Assembly: GCA_009823505.1 (NCBI GenBank)
Contig: VZQC01006352.1
Location: 62,001 to 126,000, forward strand
Source of the DNA: Rhizomys pruinosus
Lineage: Eukaryota; Chordata; Mammalia; Rodentia; Spalacidae
Direction of reading: 5' to 3'
Length of the DNA stretch: 64,000 bases
Positions 60,469 through 64,000 of the stretch are shown here, one piece after another; positions within the stretch are counted from its first letter, which is position 1; every line of letters begins with the position of its first letter. The notes beneath the pieces were generated by a model. It made no database searches and was not told the origin of the DNA. It saw only the letters and a list, made by a program, of their open reading frames with translations. The translations under genes and the position numbers were made by a program.

Positions 60469-60840
60469 TGTATTAGTCACTTTTCTGTTGCTGTGATAAA
60501 ACCACCATGACCAAGGGAACTTATAAAAGGAAGAGTTTATTTGAGCTTACAATTGACAGTTGCAGGGAATTAGAGTCCATTGCAGCAGGAAGCATGGTGG
60601 CAGGAGCTGGAACAGAAAGCTGAGCTTCACATCTTCCAATGAGCACAGGAAGCCGAGAGAGAGAGAGCAACTGGAGATTGGCGAGGCTTGTTAAACTCAC
60701 CAAGACCGCCCCCAGTGATGTATTTCCTCCAGCATGACCCCACCCTCCAAGACGTTCCAAAACAGCACTACCTACTGGGGCCAAAATGTCTCAATTCAAG
60801 AAGCCTATGTATGGATGACATTCTCACTCAAACCACCACA
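60469..60840 (-). mobile_element. MT-type MaLR LTR (solo) with exact 5-bp duplication
   Basis: 372 bp, TG...CA ends (tgtattagtcacttttctgt to cactcaaaccaccaca). Flanking attct at 60464-60468 and 60841-60845 is the 5-bp duplication expected of MaLR elements. Related to 41535-41846 but longer in the middle. Confidence 0.94.
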
Positions 60841-60879
60841 ATTCTTAAATTCTTGTATAAATGAGACTAAGGACACTCC

Positions 60880-60990
60880 AGGTCTAGGGCTAATTTCTCC
60901 CCTGTATCACTGGGAGCAAAGCAAACCTTTCCTACTTTAAACTGCTTTTGTCAATTATTTTTCAGAGCAACAAGAAAAGTAACTTATTGA
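60880..60990 (+). repeat. URR1-like or LTR-like repeat 3' end
   Basis: gcaaacctttcctactttaa and caacaagaaaagtaacttat resemble the terminal segment of the common rodent repeat; interrupted from its front part by the MT LTR and intervening DNA. Confidence 0.4.
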
Positions 60991-61565
60991 AGTTCATAAT
61001 TTCCCTGACAGTGACTGCATGCAGGAATCCATACCTGTCCTCTACCTCCATGGCCTGTATCCAATGACCTATTCAGGCAAATTGCAGCTGCTTTTCATTG
61101 AATTAGAGTCCGTTTTTCAGTTTGTGTTGTGTTCTGGAACCTTCTTAGACCAAGTGATCTTTTGATCTACTCATGACCACATCCTGGGCTGAGCCTCTTC
61201 CCTTGTATTCTTTATTCTCAGTGAGAATTCTCCATTAGTGAATTCTAGGCCACCTGCCTCCCTATTTCAATTTTTACTTCCTAGAAGGCTGATTTCAGGT
61301 TGGGTTTGATACTTATCAGCTTTGAAATATAAATCAGATACTCAAATTTGATAGTTTTTATATTTTTCTCAGTTAAATGTTGATAGTTTTGATCAGTGAC
61401 ATAACTTCCATCCAACTCTAAAATTATATTTTTGGTGGGACAGGGGTTAGTCAAAAATCATTGGGTTCTTCTTAAATCAGTAAGTCCTTTCTGACTCAAA
61501 TGTTTTATGGTATTTTAAATATTGGCTATTTTTTGTTTTGGAAACAAATGGATAAAGAATATCAT
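60991..61565. other. Unique DNA
   Basis: Nothing recognised. Confidence 0.5.
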
Positions 61566-61668
61566 TCTCTCCTCCTCTTTCTCTTCCTCTTCTTCTTCCT
61601 GTTCTTCTTTCCCTCTTCCCCTCCCCTCCTCTTTCTCTTTTTCTTCCTTCCTATTCCTCTTCTTTTCT
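61566..61668. repeat. Polypyrimidine (CTT/CCT) tract
   Basis: About 100 bases almost entirely C and T; explains the Ser/Phe-rich and, on the other strand, Glu/Lys/Arg-rich frames here. Confidence 0.95.
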
Positions 61669-61887
61669 ATGCCTGTTAGTATCACTACCCTGGGATGGGG
61701 AAACCCATTGTTGAAAGCCACTTTTATTGAACAGTCACTGTTGAAAGTGACTGCTGATGTTTCCTCCCTTTTAGAATGTGTGCCAAGATTGCCCCTATAA
61801 TTGGCAGATGCTTTCGTTTTAGATAACCTGTAAGTCCAGAAAATAAAAACCAATTTTTCTTATTTTCATGCTGCACACTATCTTAAA
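61669..61887. other. Unique DNA
   Basis: Nothing recognised. Confidence 0.5.
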
Positions 61888-61927
61888 TAGACAGAAAGAC
61901 AGAAAGAAAAGAAAGAAAGAGAGAGAG

Positions 61928-61978
<51 letters not shown>

Positions 61979-61985
61979 AAAAGAA
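61888..61985. repeat. (GAAA)n microsatellite
   Basis: agaaagaaag units with a short GA interruption at 61918-61930; purine-only and mirror-symmetric. Confidence 0.97.
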
Positions 61986-62640
61986 ATTTCCTTTGATACA
62001 GGACACTCCAGTATCTGATCTGAAAGAGCACCCATTGGAATCTGGTAAAATATTTCAATATTCTTAGAACAGATAAACTTCTGGAAACTTCCTCAGGAAG
62101 ATTATTCATTGCTATATGCTTAAAATGTTAAGAAGTGAATCCATGTTGCATACTTATCAACCTAAACCCTTTCTAGTGAATATTGTGACAAGGGTACATA
62201 AGCATCTCTGATTTTCTCTAGACTCCAAAGAAATTTCAGAAGTGAAATTGCAGCTCTACAATTTCAGGCAACACAGCAACCCTGAAGGCTAGTGGGAAAT
62301 GGTCACTTACTTGAACAGCATAGGAATATATCCAAGCCCTCAGGACAATATAATATATGTAGATAAATGTGGCATTAAAAATAAATAAACCCATGCTTAC
62401 AAAGCCCTCATTGGGATAGTGGATTAAAAATATCTAAATTGCCTTGGAGCTTCACAGCATTTAAATTTTTAATGAATGGAAACATATCTTATTGACTCCT
62501 CACAACTTGTAACATATTTACATATTTATTTCATCCTTCTTAACTATCATTGCTATAATTGCTTCTGAAGTAAAAGTCCAATAAATATACATTGAGTACA
62601 GTCTCACAGAGTGTGCTAGTTTCCTCTTGCCTTGTTCTTC
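61986..62640. other. Unique AT-rich DNA
   Basis: Nothing recognised. Confidence 0.5.
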
Positions 62641-62662
62641 TATCCTAATCTATTTTCTACAG

Positions 62663-62731
62663 TTCTCTGTGGCAGAGTATGTGAAACTCTACTGGGTTAA
62701 TTGCCAAGGATCTTCATCTTCTGAGTTCCAG
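62663..62731 (+). other. Exon-like segment (candidate)
   Basis: Preceded by a long pyrimidine tract (from about 62620) with a branch-point-like cctaat and ending in ctacag; followed by CAG|GTGAGT at 62729-62737. The 69-bp interval is a multiple of three and open in only one phase (F S V A E Y V K L Y W and on). Consensus splice sites on both sides are unusual for random DNA, but no partner exon or protein family is identified. It could be a lncRNA exon, a decoy, or part of an old repeat. Confidence 0.3.
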
Positions 62732-63216
62732 GTGAGTTAGGTCATTGATGGCTACTGAAGGCAGGGGGGAAGTGGGTGTGGGCATTTATAGCCCCTGAAT
62801 AAAAATTCATCTATTTACACTCTGTCAAAATAAAAGCAGGATCTCTAGGTTTTCCTCAGTGCCTAGTAGCAAGGCCAGAGTGAAAAGTGTAACAGAAGAA
62901 AAGAGGACAGGTTTTATCCCTGATAATATAAAGAGAATATCCTTCTGCCCCATCAGCCACCCCATCTTTGTTTGCATCCATTCCTACTTCTAACTCTTTC
63001 TCTGATATACGGAGTACTTCTTTGCCTCAGCTCTTCAAACTTTCCTTTTTTTTTTTTTTACATATCTTTCAAAGTGTATGTCTCCTAATGTCTCCTTATT
63101 CTTTATGTCTTCAGAACAATGTTCAAAGTTATATGGAAAGTTCTTGTACACTGCCAATAAAATTACAAGTTGGTAAATTTTGTCACTATTGATCAATGTT
63201 ATTTTTTTTCTTCAGT
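62732..63216. other. Unique DNA
   Basis: Nothing recognised; a T-run at 63046-63059. Confidence 0.45.
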
Positions 63217-63690
63217 ATTTTTGTGATGATTAATAATCACTGTCAACTTGACTGGATTCACAGCCACCTGGAAAGCCACCTCTGGGTGTCTTTGAAATCA
63301 TTTCCAGAGAGAATTGAGTTATGGAATATAACTAAGGGCAAAGAAAATTCCCAGGATCTGAATGTCATCATCCAATAGACTAGTGGCCCCTGTGGAGAAG
63401 CAGTGGAAAAGTGGAAGCCAATGTACATGTTCTAGTTTCATTCTCCCTGAGCAAATATGTCTATTGCTGCTTCTTTTGGTGAGATTATTAAACACCAGCT
63501 CTTTTAGCCTTTTAGCATGAATTCAACACCAGCAATGCTACAGAGTTCTCCTAGTTCCTCATCTTTGGACTAAAATATTTGAGGCTCATAGTTCCTTAGA
63601 ACTATATCCTCTTTCTCATAAAGCGTGCATCTTTTGCACTATTATCCCCTGTTGTGTTACTCAAGTAAATAAACTCCTTATGTCCGTGGG
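63217..63690 (+). repeat. Old interspersed repeat (URR1-related layout)
   Basis: Opens with tcactgtcaacttgactgga and ccagagagaattgagt; landmarks of the same general element class as 10570. Decayed; ends near a G-run at 63688-63697. Confidence 0.4.
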
Positions 63691-63758
63691 GGGGGGGTTC
63701 TGTTCCTCTAGATAACATAATTAATGGAATAGGTTTTAGCATCTAACAGTTTCTTGCA

Positions 63759-63815
63759 TTATATATATATATATATATATAGTTATATATTATATATACT
63801 ATATTATTATATATA
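63759..63815. repeat. (TA)n microsatellite
   Basis: Pure TA run followed by imperfect tatatta; the remaining DNA to 64000 shows nothing recognised. Confidence 0.95.
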
Positions 63816-64000
63816 AATGAACCTACCCTATATATTTGAATGAGTTAATATTGAGATGGATAAGCAATATAAAAGCCATGGAACACCTCTAGTCATTTTC
63901 TATGGGGAAATCACAAATTCTACCTCCTTAACTTCCAAAATTTTTACCCTGTTTCCAAGTATTTTTCCAGGTAAATATGAAAAGCAACAGAAAATCTACA

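Noticed and set aside
61515..61853. 112-codon Glu/Lys-rich minus frame and Ser/Phe-rich plus frame
   Set aside because: Both are translations of the polypyrimidine tract at 61566-61668.
61819..62109. 96-codon Phe/Leu/Ser-rich minus frame
   Set aside because: Translation of the (GAAA)n microsatellite.

Overview
This window looks like a non-coding, repeat-dense stretch of a muroid rodent nuclear genome, either intergenic or intronic. The evidence is the mix of interspersed repeats: B1 (7SL-derived), B2/B3-type tRNA-derived SINEs, ID and B4/RSINE1 SINEs, MT-type MaLR LTRs, a class II (ERVK-like) endogenous retrovirus, and several rodent LINE-1 copies. The species cannot be named from sequence alone. 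The youngest B3 copies carry a diagnostic 17-bp internal duplication and do not match the Mus consensus I remember, so I favour a muroid other than house mouse. I found no convincing host protein-coding gene, tRNA, rRNA or CRISPR array. Nearly every open frame is a repeat fragment or a chance frame.

Layout. 1-4250: two consecutive plus-strand L1 copies, the second split by a B1. 4250-7080: unclassified, probably retroelement-derived DNA with an LTR-like TATA segment, a B3, AT palindromes and a decayed rodent repeat. 7080-14450: mostly unique DNA with scattered SINEs. 14454-18305: a 3.85-kb minus-strand endogenous retrovirus with paired LTRs, a 6-bp target-site duplication, a gag remnant (PSAP and PPPY late motifs, zinc knuckle), a splice donor and acceptor, and an envelope remnant in which a signal-peptide-like start runs almost directly into the transmembrane subunit. 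No pol was seen. 20608-23551 and 55302-58314: two L1 insertions with 5' inversions typical of twin priming. 28064-29838: an L1 lacking its 3' end. 24722-25144 and 31258-31765: SINE-in-SINE nests. 41100-42580: a dense cluster of B3, MT LTR and B1. 44820-46450: the longest repeat-free, compositionally unusual block, a candidate conserved non-coding element. 54320-55200: unassigned minus-strand open frames. 60469-60840: an MT-type LTR with exact 5-bp duplications. 62663-62731: a 69-bp exon-like segment with strong splice sites.

Nothing here forms a working pathway. The elements are independent insertions, and their nesting gives relative ages. The ERV is internally coherent: LTR signals, splice sites, gag and env remnants share one strand and the expected order. 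It looks like a non-autonomous, type-D-betaretrovirus-like element.
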